The translations under genes and the position numbers were made by a program. A model generated the notes under the pieces. The model saw only the letters and a list, made by a program, of their open reading frames with translations. It was not told the DNA's origin and searched no databases. From positions 1 to 12,589 of the forward strand of contig DASWTL010000421.1 in the NCBI GenBank assembly GCA_036402155.1: DNA of 12,589 nucleotides. Direction: 5' to 3'. This DNA comes from DASWTL01 sp036402155 (GTDB lineage: Bacteria; Bacteroidota; Bacteroidia; Sphingobacteriales; Sphingobacteriaceae). How positions within the stretch are numbered: the first letter of the stretch is position 1; every line of letters begins with the position of its first letter. Of this stretch, positions 1 to 7,332 are shown one piece after another.

Positions 1-786
1 TTACACGCTCAGTCGCTAACTGTGGCTACGTTTAACATACGGTTCGACAGTCCCCGCGACATTGGTAATTTGTGGGCAGATCGTGCACCGGTAGTCATGA
101 ATTTAATACGTTTCCATGATTTTGATATTTTCGGAACACAGGAGGGCCTGGTTCATCAGCTGAATGATATCAGTAAAGGATTACCTCAGTATAGCCGCTA
201 TGGTGTTGGCCGTACGGATGGAAAGGAAGGCGGAGAGTTTTCAGCTATTTATTATAAGAAAGACCGATTCAGACTGCTAAAAAGTGGTGATTTCTGGCTG
301 TCGGAAACTCCGGAGAAACCTTCTATGGGCTGGGATGGCAAATGCTGCCACCGCATTTGTTCCTGGATTTATGTACAGGATAAAAAAAGCCGGAAAAAGT
401 TTTATGTATTCAATGCGCATTTTGATCATGAGGGCAATATTGCACGTATCGAAAGCTCCAGGCTGATGTTGCAAAAGATCAGGGAAATCGCAGGAAATAA
501 TCCTGTGCTGCTAACCGGGGATTTTAACGGAGATCATAATAGCGAATGGTATAAAACATTAGCCAATTCCGGTATACTGAAAGATATTTATTCCCAGGTT
601 GAGTATCCGTATGCTAACAACGGTTCATTTCAAAATTTTGGGCGGAATATGGAAAGTAAAAAGATAATAGACCATATTTTTATGTCAAAACACTTTTCAG
701 CACAAAAATGGGGTATCCTGACGGATAGCTATCATGGCAAATATCCTTCGGATCATTTTCCTGTAGTTGCAGTTGTTAAGCTGTGA
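1..786 (+). CDS. Endonuclease/exonuclease/phosphatase family protein, 5'-truncated by window edge
   Basis: This is a metal-dependent phosphoesterase of the DNase I-like fold. The substrate cannot be told from sequence; Bacteroidota members are usually secreted and may act on nucleic acids, phospholipids or sugar phosphates. The reading frame is open from base 1 and encodes LHAQSLTVATFNIRF, which looks like the end of a signal peptide (cut after Ala, before Gln) followed by the first core strand. A GTG at 22 could be called as a start, but it would cut off that strand, so the real start lies upstream of the window. Visible family motifs are FNIR with its Asn, GTQEG with the metal-binding Glu, FNAHFDH with the catalytic His, LTGDFNGD with Asp/Asn, and the terminal SDHFPV with Asp-His. 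All expected catalytic residues are present, so the enzyme is probably active. A hairpin about 165 bases downstream may end its transcript. Confidence 0.88.
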   Translation, partial: LHAQSLTVATFNIRFDSPRDIGNLWADRAPVVMNLIRFHDFDIFGTQEGLVHQLNDISKGLPQYSRYGVGRTDGKEGGEFSAIYYKKDRFRLLKSGDFWLSETPEKPSMGWDGKCCHRICSWIYVQDKKSRKKFYVFNAHFDHEGNIARIESSRLMLQKIREIAGNNPVLLTGDFNGDHNSEWYKTLANSGILKDIYSQVEYPYANNGSFQNFGRNMESKKIIDHIFMSKHFSAQKWGILTDSYHGKYPSDHFPVVAVVKL

Positions 787-1191
787 GAATGCCGGGAAAA
801 GACGGATAACTCTCTGTGATACATTGTATAAATACCCGTATTTATCAGATAAGTACCTGATGTTATTTAATTGTCAATCAATTTGCATACTTGGAATGTA
901 CTATTGATGTGTGTGATCAATCTGATTAATACTAAACCTTACACAGTAAACAAGGGCAGCCAAAAGCTGCCTTTGTTCGTTTAGAAAAGTTAGGACTGCT
1001 AAGGTTTTACTCCGGTTAAATGCAGGCAGGTTCTTATCTGATAAAACTAAAACTTTCCGAAATTAGCTGTTAAGTAATGGATGGTGATACAAAGTATTTG
1101 AATCCTGGTAGTAATACCGGGTGCAGTTCTTTATGTACCTTAGTGAGTAAAGAAAATGAAGTGTTACTAATTCAGAATACCTCAGATAACT
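787..1191. other. Non-coding stretch with several hairpins
   Basis: This 405-base gap has no convincing gene. It holds an 8-bp inverted repeat with a 2-base spacer at 828-845, partly overlapping a 5-bp stem at 844-861, a terminator-like hairpin at 951-975, and a 7-bp stem with a GTAA tetraloop at 1104-1121. A TACCTTAG at 1136-1143 resembles the Bacteroidota -7 element with one mismatch and would give the DUF1801 gene a leader of about 40 bases, but no TTTG-type -33 element sits at the right distance. A 49-codon frame from 1077 overlaps the next gene and has no other support. Confidence 0.5.
951..975 (+). terminator. Probable intrinsic terminator hairpin
   Basis: CAAGGGCAGC pairs with GCTGCCTTTG (10 bp, one G-T wobble) around a CAAAA loop. 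The T-rich sequence after it is short and interrupted (TTCGTTT), so termination may be weak. It is the only strong hairpin that could end the upstream phosphoesterase transcript. The A-rich and T-rich flanks mean it could work in both directions. Confidence 0.55.
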
Positions 1192-1524
1192 ATGAACGAA
1201 GTAAAAAAATACATACAACAATTTGAACCTGATATTCAGGAGAGACTAAATACACTCCGGGAGATTTTTTTTGAAGAGTTGCCTGACACGGAAGAAAGTA
1301 TTCGGTACAAAATGCCGGCATATAAAGTCGGAAAATATCATCTATACTTTGCTGCTTACAAAAAGCATATCGGGTTTTATCCGGTTTATGGTTTGACAGA
1401 AATCGAAGATGAAATTTCCGAATATCGGGCCCCAAAGACAAAAGATACACTACATTTTATGCTTGATAAACCTTTACCTTTAGAATTGATAAAAAAGATA
1501 ATAAAGCTAAAATCAAAACTTTAA
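1192..1524 (+). CDS. DUF1801 (YdhG-like) family protein
   Basis: This small cytoplasmic protein of 110 residues has the length and motifs of the DUF1801/YdhG-like family, whose fold resembles bacterial iron-chaperone-like proteins. The biochemical role is not settled. Diagnostic stretches are YKMPAY (residues 39-44), the strand pattern LYFAAYKKHIGFYP (about 51-64), and LDKPLP (91-96) followed by a Lys-rich C-terminal helix. It has no signal peptide or membrane segment. The ATG at 1192 gives the usual family N-terminus (a helix beginning VKKYI), and no in-frame upstream start improves the fit. It stands alone: the upstream gene is 405 bases away and the downstream gene converges from the minus strand with 57 bases between the stops. 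No terminator hairpin is obvious in that gap. Confidence 0.85.
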   Translation: MNEVKKYIQQFEPDIQERLNTLREIFFEELPDTEESIRYKMPAYKVGKYHLYFAAYKKHIGFYPVYGLTEIEDEISEYRAPKTKDTLHFMLDKPLPLELIKKIIKLKSKL

Positions 1525-1581
1525 CTATATTGAATACTTAAGTTGGGTTATGACCTGGTGGGAGGACATTCTACACTTTTA

Positions 1582-3402
1582 TCAAACATTATTGATATCA
1601 TCAACTTCAATTCCCAATTGCCGTAATAGAAGTGATGCGTTGAAGGTTTTACACTCTCCATGTTTTAGCTTGTAATCAAATTTCATTTCCTCGCCCTCAA
1701 CCTGGATATCAAAATAAAAATTACGGATATAGTCCGGGTATTTTTGCTCGAGTTGGGCAATTTGTAAATCATGTGTTGCCACTATTCCTACTGCATTTTG
1801 ACCAATAAGCTTTTCTATTACCGCTTTTGAGCCGCGGTATTTATCAACCGAATTAGTGCCCCGGAGCATTTCATCAATCAGGAAATAGACTTTTTGTTTT
1901 GTGTCCAGTGTTTCCAGCAGAAGCCTTAACCGGTCAAGCTCAGCCTTAAATGTAGATGTGCTTTCATTCAGTGAATCAGTAATTCGCATGTAACTGAATA
2001 TCAGCATTGGGGTAAGCCTCAGTTTTTGGGCGCAAACCGGCGCTCCGCACAACGCGAGTACCGAGTTAATACCCAGTGTTCGTAAAAAGGTACTTTTTCC
2101 GGCCATATTCGATCCGGTGATAATATCTATTTTCAGCTCATTATTTAATGAAAAATCATTCTCAATACGTATAGAAGCCGGAATAAGAGGATGACCAATT
2201 GCCTGTGCGGTTAACGTGTAATTTTCATCTTCTGCGATATCCGGAAAACACCATGAGGGGTAATTCGTCTGCAGACTGCTCATGCTGATAAGCGCTTCAA
2301 AAGTGGCCAGATGATCAAAAGCTTCCTCCAGATTTACCCTGTTATTACGTTTCCAGTCTTCCATAGCCAGAAACTGCCGTATCCCCCAGGCAGTAGTAAG
2401 ATATAATATGGGTCCGATGAAGCCAACCATGAGAAGGTCCATGCGGGCGATGAGAACAGACAAATGCTTAACCTGGTCAGCAAATTTTCCTTTGGTACCA
2501 TCCTTCAGGTCACTGGCCAGGGAAGCGCACAGGGTTGACTCCCAATTCCTGGTATTAATGGCCACAATAGCCTCATGAAAATGGGCAAGACCAGCACTGG
2601 TTTTGCTTGTAAGATCAGCGGTTTTCATTACCCGTGCATTGTAAACCAGCGATAACAATGCATTTGTTACTGCCAGAATGATCAGAATAAGCGAAAACCA
2701 CGGTACATAATAGGTGAGTACTGCAAGTGCTATAAATATCCACGGAACCCACTGAATATAAATTCTTAATGTTGTGGAATGCTCTCCGGGAGTTAACCTC
2801 AGATAGGCAAACAGTTTTTGTGCATAATCTTCACCTTTATTCAGAAAGAGCAGTGCCGCCTGAAAATTCAGCTTCCAGTCGCGATCAGCTGTGAGTTCCT
2901 TAACAGCTTCCTGTCTTTGTCTGATCTCATGAACGGAGGCCGGACCGCTTAACCAATACGACAGTTTCTTATTGCCCAAAGCCGTAGAACAGCGGTTCAT
3001 TAAAGCAAACAGGGAACCTTTGCCAAAAATATCAAGATCGGATGTATAGGGATGAAGACCATCCATCCATACAGAACCCTCTGAGTAAAGATTTTCCAGG
3101 CGGCTCATGCTGTTAATTTCATTGGCATTCACTTTTTTTAGATTGGAAAAATAGGTCTTTCGCTTTTCCAGTACACTCTGACGTTTCACCAGGTATCCAA
3201 AACCGATCACTGCCAACAGGAAAACGAGTTCGGTAGCCCATATCCTGTTAAGTTTAAGTGACTGGTAGGTCAGGATTATGCCTGCAATAAACGCAATAAG
3301 CCGGAAGAATGAGTAAATATTGATCAGACGTTCATACCTGGCGATCTGTTGATCACATGAAGTCAGTTTAGCATGGTAATACCCGGATGCATCTTGTTCC
3401 AT
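1582..3402 (-). CDS. Membrane-anchored MutS-like ATPase
   Basis: This 606-residue protein has a complete MutS-type ABC ATPase at its C-terminus: Walker A GSNMAGKST (430-438), the serine-rich signature STSTF with following acidic residues (about 481-489), Walker B FLIDE (507-511) and the switch His in ATHD (542-545). Upstream, residues about 116-200 resemble the first half of the MutS core/lever region (LDIFGKGSLFALMNRC...). The mismatch-recognition domain with its Phe-x-Glu motif is absent. Two hydrophobic hairpins are visible at about 33-72 and 218-254, plus a further segment near 322-340, so the protein is probably an inner-membrane protein. It is therefore not the canonical mismatch repair MutS; it belongs to the MutS-related proteins seen in Bacteroidota, whose function is unknown to me. 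The 5' region is shared with the divergent methyltransferase gene. A weak -7-like CCAAGTTA (plus-strand bases 3431-3438, read on minus) lies just upstream. Confidence 0.87.
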   Translation of the reverse strand: MEQDASGYYHAKLTSCDQQIARYERLINIYSFFRLIAFIAGIILTYQSLKLNRIWATELVFLLAVIGFGYLVKRQSVLEKRKTYFSNLKKVNANEINSMSRLENLYSEGSVWMDGLHPYTSDLDIFGKGSLFALMNRCSTALGNKKLSYWLSGPASVHEIRQRQEAVKELTADRDWKLNFQAALLFLNKGEDYAQKLFAYLRLTPGEHSTTLRIYIQWVPWIFIALAVLTYYVPWFSLILIILAVTNALLSLVYNARVMKTADLTSKTSAGLAHFHEAIVAINTRNWESTLCASLASDLKDGTKGKFADQVKHLSVLIARMDLLMVGFIGPILYLTTAWGIRQFLAMEDWKRNNRVNLEEAFDHLATFEALISMSSLQTNYPSWCFPDIAEDENYTLTAQAIGHPLIPASIRIENDFSLNNELKIDIITGSNMAGKSTFLRTLGINSVLALCGAPVCAQKLRLTPMLIFSYMRITDSLNESTSTFKAELDRLRLLLETLDTKQKVYFLIDEMLRGTNSVDKYRGSKAVIEKLIGQNAVGIVATHDLQIAQLEQKYPDYIRNFYFDIQVEGEEMKFDYKLKHGECKTFNASLLLRQLGIEVDDINNV

Positions 3403-3519
3403 TAAGTTCGGAGGTAATTTTTTTAGTGTGCCAAGTTAAGGATTACTAGTGGGTTCCTGGATATGGGAGTTTTTGGTTTCAGGTCGCAAAGGAATTTTTA
3501 CTTCAGGATGTTGGTAATT

Positions 3520-3551
3520 TTTGGTCACCTATTCCTTTTCTTTTATGTTTA
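3520..3551 (+). promoter_or_regulatory. Bacteroidota-type promoter of the methyltransferase gene
   Basis: TTTG at 3520-3523 and TATGTTTA at 3544-3551 are 20 bases apart. This fits the Bacteroidota primary sigma pattern (TTTG, about 19-21 bases, TAnnTTTG) with one mismatch in the last base of the -7 element. Transcription would begin near 3557, giving a leader of about 20 bases. Confidence 0.5.
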
Positions 3552-3578
3552 CCATATTACACAAACAATTGATATCAG

Positions 3579-4235
3579 ATGGAACCTCTGGATTTAAAAA
3601 CATTAGCACAACAACTGCGTAAACCTGAAGGCGATAAAGGGAAGGTTGTGGCAAATCAAATGAACGACGGTAATCTATTCATTAATCGTTTAACCATTGA
3701 AAATCTGGATATAAAATCTGGCGATAAGATCCTGGAAGTGGGCATGGGTAATGGAGCGTTTGTAAAAGAGATCGTAGAGCGGGAAAGTTCTGTTAAATAC
3801 GTTGGGTGTGATTTTTCTGAAACGATGATAGCTGAAGCCCGGAATTTGAATAGCGATCTGGTGGCAGCAGGGCGTGCTGATTTTGTTCTGTCATCATTAA
3901 ATGCTCTGCCGTTTCCTGATGGAAGTTTTAATACTGTTTTTACGGTTAATACGATCTATTTTTGGGAAGATCCGGAAAAAGAGCTTAGTGAAATTAAGCG
4001 GGTATTAAAAAACAGCGGAAAGCTGCATATCGCGCTGCGTCCCAAATCAGTAATGAAGGATATGCCATTTGTTAAGCACGGGTTTCAGTTATTTAATAAG
4101 GAAGATGTAGAAAGCTTAATGATAAGTAATGGTTTGGTGGTAACCAAAGTTGTTGAAGAACCAGAACCTGAAGTAGCATTGGGGGAATTGTCTTTAAAGA
4201 TGGCAACCCTGATTATAATTGCAGAAAAGGCCTGA
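3579..4235 (+). CDS. Class I SAM-dependent methyltransferase
   Basis: This 218-residue soluble enzyme transfers a methyl group from S-adenosylmethionine; the acceptor cannot be told. Motif I is ILEVGMGNGAF (51-61), with the glycine-rich loop that holds SAM. The acidic end of the second strand is CDFSETMI (77-84), which contacts the ribose. The post-motif region LNALPFPDGSFNTVF (108-121) is typical of the methyltransferase 11/25 families, and LSEIKRVLKNSGKLHI (136-151) matches the following helix and strand. The first about 45 residues form a helical cap carrying ANQMNDGN, a conserved-looking lid found in small-molecule methyltransferases of this type. The ATG at 3579 is supported by the promoter just upstream. 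It is a single-gene unit, divergent from the MutS-like gene. Confidence 0.88.
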   Translation: MEPLDLKTLAQQLRKPEGDKGKVVANQMNDGNLFINRLTIENLDIKSGDKILEVGMGNGAFVKEIVERESSVKYVGCDFSETMIAEARNLNSDLVAAGRADFVLSSLNALPFPDGSFNTVFTVNTIYFWEDPEKELSEIKRVLKNSGKLHIALRPKSVMKDMPFVKHGFQLFNKEDVESLMISNGLVVTKVVEEPEPEVALGELSLKMATLIIIAEKA

Positions 4236-4279
4236 TCAGGATCTTGAGCTCGTATGATCGTCACTGATTAAACTAAGAC

Positions 4280-4320
4280 AAAAAAAAGCGCAGAGCTCAC
4301 CGGTGAGGTGATACTCTGCG
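4280..4320 (-). terminator. Strong intrinsic terminator for the DUF4382 lipoprotein gene
   Basis: Read on the minus strand, CGCAGAG at 4320-4314 pairs with CTCTGCG at 4295-4289. The interior contains a second perfect inverted repeat (CTCACC/GGTGAG, 4296-4307). A run of T follows directly (the A run at 4280-4287 on plus). It begins 14 bases past the lipoprotein stop codon. The hairpin may also limit read-through from the methyltransferase on the plus strand, though there is no T run on that side. Confidence 0.85.
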
Positions 4321-4333
4321 GGAATAAGAATAA

Positions 4334-5095
4334 TTACTGCGTAATAGTTATAGTACCCAGGTCTTTAACAGAGCCTGTCACTACAGTAACATTGTCGATA
4401 GTTTTGTTCACATACGGACTAATCGGTTTAATTTCAATTTTATAGGTTCCTGCGGCTACACCCGGGAACCAGAATTTTCCGTTTGCATCCGTAATGGTTC
4501 CTAAGGTATCTGTACCTGCAATAGCATAAATTTTAGGATTTGATGTAGCTGGAGTAATGGTGCCTGTGATAGAGCCGGATACTGCATTAGGAATTGCGCG
4601 GACAACCGGTTTTAAAATATATCCTCCGTTTCCTGTTTGTACAATCGATTTTGCGGCATCAAAATCAAGCAGCATGGTATAGGCAACTCCTTCTTCCAGG
4701 TTGTCTTGCACTTTTATTTTAACACCGGAAGTTTGTCCGCTTGGAGTTGTTAACGGGTAACTTTGTCCATTAATAAGTACACTGTTACCGGTAGAATTGA
4801 GTACAAGACGTACTTCCTGCAATGTTCCTGAAGGAATGTCTTCACTAGCGATAAGCGTGTCTTTACCCATGGTGTAGTTTAAAATATTAAATGGTGCACT
4901 GTTTACCTCCAGTGTGCTTTGGCCTCCGGAAGAGAATATCTGCACCTCTTTAATACTTAAAAACAAAGCCTGATAGGCTCCTGGGGCATCTGTTAGTTTG
5001 ACATTTACTTTAGTCATGCCTCCATTTTCATTCTTGTTGCACGCCACCAGACCAATACTTAAGCCCAGTGCGATTAAAATCAATAATTTTTTCAT
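4334..5095 (-). CDS. DUF4382 lipoprotein with C-terminal carboxypeptidase-regulatory-like domain
   Basis: This is an envelope lipoprotein of 253 residues. The signal peptide (MKKLLILIALGLSIGLVAC) ends in a lipobox with Cys19 as the lipid anchor; the next residues are NKNEN. Residues about 28-165 match DUF4382, which opens with the characteristic VNVKLTDAPG (31-40) and continues with IKEVQIF. Residues about 170-253 form a beta-sandwich of the carboxypeptidase-regulatory (CarboxypepD_reg/CNA-B-like) kind: GSITGTI, a DANGKFWFPGVAAGTYKI turn, and a closing beta strand. Such proteins are common in Bacteroidota and have no assigned activity; they probably act as binding or structural modules on the cell envelope. 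The gene stands alone, with its own strong terminator and a divergent neighbour 227 bases away. Two copies of AATGATAGC lie upstream (see findings). Confidence 0.87.
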   Translation of the reverse strand: MKKLLILIALGLSIGLVACNKNENGGMTKVNVKLTDAPGAYQALFLSIKEVQIFSSGGQSTLEVNSAPFNILNYTMGKDTLIASEDIPSGTLQEVRLVLNSTGNSVLINGQSYPLTTPSGQTSGVKIKVQDNLEEGVAYTMLLDFDAAKSIVQTGNGGYILKPVVRAIPNAVSGSITGTITPATSNPKIYAIAGTDTLGTITDANGKFWFPGVAAGTYKIEIKPISPYVNKTIDNVTVVTGSVKDLGTITITQ

Positions 5096-5322
5096 TTCTT
5101 AGGTAATTAATGTGTGTACTGCTATCATTCAATAACTTTGCCATTATCTTTTTTGCGCTATCATTAAATTTTAGAGGATTTTAAAGAAATGAGCCTTATT
5201 GCTTCTGAACATCGGTCTGTAGTGGTGCAGAACTTATTTCTAATGATAACAATTGACCCATAAAATTGTCGTTATTATAACTTAAGTTCAGGAAAGGGCT
5301 TGATCTTATTTTATGATGATAT

Positions 5323-5784
5323 ATGGAAAATCAGGAGTTTAAGATCCGGATTGATGCCACGCGGGAAAAGGTGTGGAGTATACTCTGGGATGATGTTACT
5401 TACAGGCAATGGAGCTCAGTTTTTAGTGAAGGTTCGTGGGCGGCAACAGACTGGCAAAAGGGGAGTAAAGTACTTTTTTTAGATGATAATTATTGTGGTA
5501 TGGTAGCTACTATTGCTGAAATTATACCTAATGAGTTTATGTCATTTAAACATTTGGGTACTGTTGATGATGGCGAAGAGGATATCGAAAGTGAACATGT
5601 TAAGGAATGGGCAGGTGCCCTGGAAAACCATACACTCGAAACTGTGGATGGAAAAACTGAGCTGACAATTAATATAGACGTTACGGAAGAATTTAAGGAT
5701 TATTTTCTGAATGTCTGGCCGGAAGCACTGAAAAAGATAAAGGAACTGGCAGAAAAAAGTCCCGTATTATTACCGGTTGTATAA
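5323..5784 (+). CDS. SRPBCC / AHSA1-like domain protein
   Basis: This 153-residue cytoplasmic protein has the START-like helix-grip fold that encloses a hydrophobic pocket for lipids or other small ligands. Typical features are an opening strand with IRIDATREKVWSIL (8-21), then YRQWSSVFSEGSWAATDW (27-44), a sheet with LFLDDNYCGMVATIAEIIPN (51-70), and a long C-terminal helix (about 124-146) containing the WPEALKKIKELAEK pattern that closes the pocket. The protein is acidic, notably DDGEEDIESE at 82-91. No ligand or partner can be named. It is separated from the divergent lipoprotein gene by 227 bases. The ATG at 5323 is the first start giving the full opening strand. Confidence 0.85.
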   Translation: MENQEFKIRIDATREKVWSILWDDVTYRQWSSVFSEGSWAATDWQKGSKVLFLDDNYCGMVATIAEIIPNEFMSFKHLGTVDDGEEDIESEHVKEWAGALENHTLETVDGKTELTINIDVTEEFKDYFLNVWPEALKKIKELAEKSPVLLPVV

Positions 5785-5835
5785 CCTGCTGATAATATTA
5801 CAAATATACCAAACTTAAAAATACCGGCACATCTA

Positions 5836-5867
5836 TTGCTAATATTTTTAGTAATTGTTTATATTTG
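5836..5867 (+). promoter_or_regulatory. Bacteroidota consensus promoter almost touching the start codon
   Basis: TTG at 5836-5838 and a perfect -7 element TATATTTG at 5860-5867 are 21 bases apart. The expected transcription start, about 5-8 bases after the -7 element, falls at or next to the ATG at 5873. This argues that the ATG at 5873 is the start codon rather than the in-frame TTG at 5855, which lies upstream of the -7 element. Confidence 0.7.
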
Positions 5868-5872
5868 TAGCT

Positions 5873-6358
5873 ATGGAAACAGCACTCACACCGAAAATAA
5901 TTTTGTTACTGTTTACACGGTATATAGGTCAGCCTGTGTGGATACGAAGCTTATATGCACATAAATATGGTAAGGAGCCTGAGCATCAGCCGGCCATTCT
6001 TTCGGGTATAAAAGAGGATGCGCTTCAAATACAGAAAGGAAAAATAAAATACTGGATCTCATTGAATGACGACCTGCAGTATTATGAAATAAAGCTGCTT
6101 CTTAAGCCGCTTTCGCGGCTAACCCAGCGTGCAAAGGAAACTGCGAACAGTTTACCCGTTACGGTTTTTATTACTCAGTATTATGTGCAGATGGGATATG
6201 ATATGCCGGTTTTCATTTCACCGGGGCATCCGCTTAACTGCAAATATATGTATGAACTGGGATTGGCGGATTATCGCACACCTCAGGAAATTGAGATGCT
6301 GAACAAAACAATAACCGGAAGAAACCTGTCAGGGAGAATTCTGGCACAAAGGGTTTGA
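5873..6358 (+). CDS. Unrecognised small protein of Bacteroidota type
   Basis: I do not recognise a characterised family. From the ATG at 5873 the protein has 161 residues, with no signal peptide and no clear membrane segment. The N-terminal about 25 residues form an amphipathic segment (IILLLFTRYIGQPVWIRSLY). The middle reads like a compact beta structure ending in YYEIKLLLKPLSRLT. This pattern resembles one I know from uncharacterised Bacteroidota proteins in which a short strand region is followed by a line such as LLKPLSxLT and a late GLxDxxT element; here the equivalent is ELGLADYRT. The start was set at 5873 because the consensus -7 element occupies the stretch before it. The upstream gene ends 88 bases before, and the next gene converges with 20 bases between the stops. 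The function is unknown. Confidence 0.75.
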   Translation: METALTPKIILLLFTRYIGQPVWIRSLYAHKYGKEPEHQPAILSGIKEDALQIQKGKIKYWISLNDDLQYYEIKLLLKPLSRLTQRAKETANSLPVTVFITQYYVQMGYDMPVFISPGHPLNCKYMYELGLADYRTPQEIEMLNKTITGRNLSGRILAQRV

Positions 6359-6378
6359 GAGATGGTTCCCGCTAACTA

Positions 6379-6846
6379 TTATTTTTTGATATCCATCGGA
6401 TAGCCTTTACTGATCCAGTCAGTGTTCAAATTTGTTGGGACATTCAACAACCGGGCATTCGTAAACCCAAGATCTTTAACCAGTTTAAACGCCGGGCGTA
6501 TATTCGGGCATTTGTTAAACGGACAGCATCCGCAATATACCACCACCATTGATTTTTTCGGAACATTAGCCAGAGCCTTTTTGAAAGCTTCGAGGTTAGC
6601 CTTTTCACTGGCTGCCCCAACATTTCTGGCACCTTTAATATCATCCTCAACCCCAATATTAAAAATAAATGGCTTTGCTGCCTTAGGATTTTTAATCAGC
6701 GAAGCTAAAGATGCCGGCTGAATTAGTTGGGCCTGGGTCCAGTTATTTGGTTTTCCTGGTGAAGCGGGAATGGTTTGTGCATTTAAACTAATGCTAACTA
6801 TTGAAAATAAAAATATAGCGACCGTAAATTTTAAACTATTTTTCAT
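6379..6846 (-). CDS. Secreted rhodanese-like protein with Cys-rich active loop
   Basis: This 155-residue exported protein has a signal peptide of about 23 residues ending SLNA before Gln24. The remainder looks like a single rhodanese (sulfurtransferase-like) domain: an opening helix and strand with FIFNIG (60-65), a helix of EAFKKAL type (86-92), then the strand VVVYC and the loop C105-G-C107-C108-P-F-N-K-C113-P-N. It continues with a helix (AFKLVKDLG) and the strand and turn ARLLNV. In classical rhodaneses the loop after the strand is C-R-x-G-x-[RT]; here it is replaced by four cysteines. Cys105 is at the catalytic position. The extra cysteines could form disulfides or bind a metal such as copper or zinc, or give thiol redox chemistry. 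The gene converges on its left neighbour and is divergent from the YjbR-like gene. Confidence 0.8.
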   Translation of the reverse strand: MKNSLKFTVAIFLFSIVSISLNAQTIPASPGKPNNWTQAQLIQPASLASLIKNPKAAKPFIFNIGVEDDIKGARNVGAASEKANLEAFKKALANVPKKSMVVVYCGCCPFNKCPNIRPAFKLVKDLGFTNARLLNVPTNLNTDWISKGYPMDIKK

Positions 6847-6870
6847 GGCAAGAGGTTCTGCTTGATGTTA

Positions 6871-6878
6871 CAAAGATA
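6871..6878 (-). promoter_or_regulatory. -7 promoter element of the rhodanese-like gene
   Basis: Read on the minus strand this is TATCTTTG, a perfect TAnnTTTG match. It sits 24 bases before the ATG at 6846, so the leader would be about 20 bases. No good TTTG-type -33 element was found at 19-21 bases upstream, only a T-rich stretch. Confidence 0.5.
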
Positions 6879-7005
6879 ACCTGTAAACGTTAAAAAAATA
6901 ACCGCAGTATAAATCGGGTAAAAACTTAGTTGTTATTGAAATAAATAGATGGAAGAGATCTGAATAACGTAAATTAGTTAAGTTAAATCCACTAAATGTG
7001 AATGT

Positions 7006-7332
7006 ATGACAACACAAAGGTTTACAGAGCTGGCATTATCATTTCCCGGAACCGAGTTTGCGCCGCATTTTGATAGGATAGCATTCAAAGTAACCGGTAA
7101 AAGGATCTTTGCTACACTCCATGAAGGTAGTGGAACGGTTAATCTCAAACTTTCTCCAATCGAACAATCCGTTTTTAGTTCTATGGATAAGGATGCAATT
7201 TATCCGGTTGCAAATAAATGGGGTTTGCAGGGGTGGACTACCTTTGAATTGAGGAAGATGACGAAGGAATTAATGTTAGATGCTTTGGAGAATGCTTATA
7301 ATGAAGTTTTTAAATCGAAGCCTGGGAAGTAA
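7006..7332 (+). CDS. MmcQ/YjbR family protein
   Basis: This 108-residue soluble protein belongs to the MmcQ/YjbR family, a small double-wing alpha/beta fold once suggested to bind DNA; no function is firmly established. Family features are ALSFPGTEFAPHFDRIAFKV (10-29), the turn GKRIFATL (31-38), VNLKLS (45-50), and NKWGLQGWTTFEL (70-82) before a terminal helix. The length and end fit the family well, and the ATG at 7006 gives the usual N-terminus. It has no membrane segment or signal. It is divergent from the secreted rhodanese-like gene, with 159 bases between them, and is followed by 327 bases without a gene, so it is probably transcribed alone. Confidence 0.88.
   Translation: MTTQRFTELALSFPGTEFAPHFDRIAFKVTGKRIFATLHEGSGTVNLKLSPIEQSVFSSMDKDAIYPVANKWGLQGWTTFELRKMTKELMLDALENAYNEVFKSKPGK

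Noticed and set aside
1077..1226. A 49-codon open frame starting with ATG at 1077
   Set aside because: It overlaps the start of the well-supported DUF1801 gene in another frame, contains the 1104-1121 hairpin, and has no recognisable protein features.
4231..4240. CCTGATCAGG palindrome at the methyltransferase stop codon
   Set aside because: There is no loop to form a hairpin and it overlaps the coding end; such 10-base palindromes arise by chance.
5246..5256. GATAACAATT, a match to part of the E. coli lac operator
   Set aside because: It is a short chance match in AT-rich DNA; there is no LacI-type gene or lactose gene in the window.
5855..5872. TTG start that would add six residues (FIFVA before the ATG) to the small unrecognised protein
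   Set aside because: The consensus -7 element lies after this TTG, so it would not be in the transcript.
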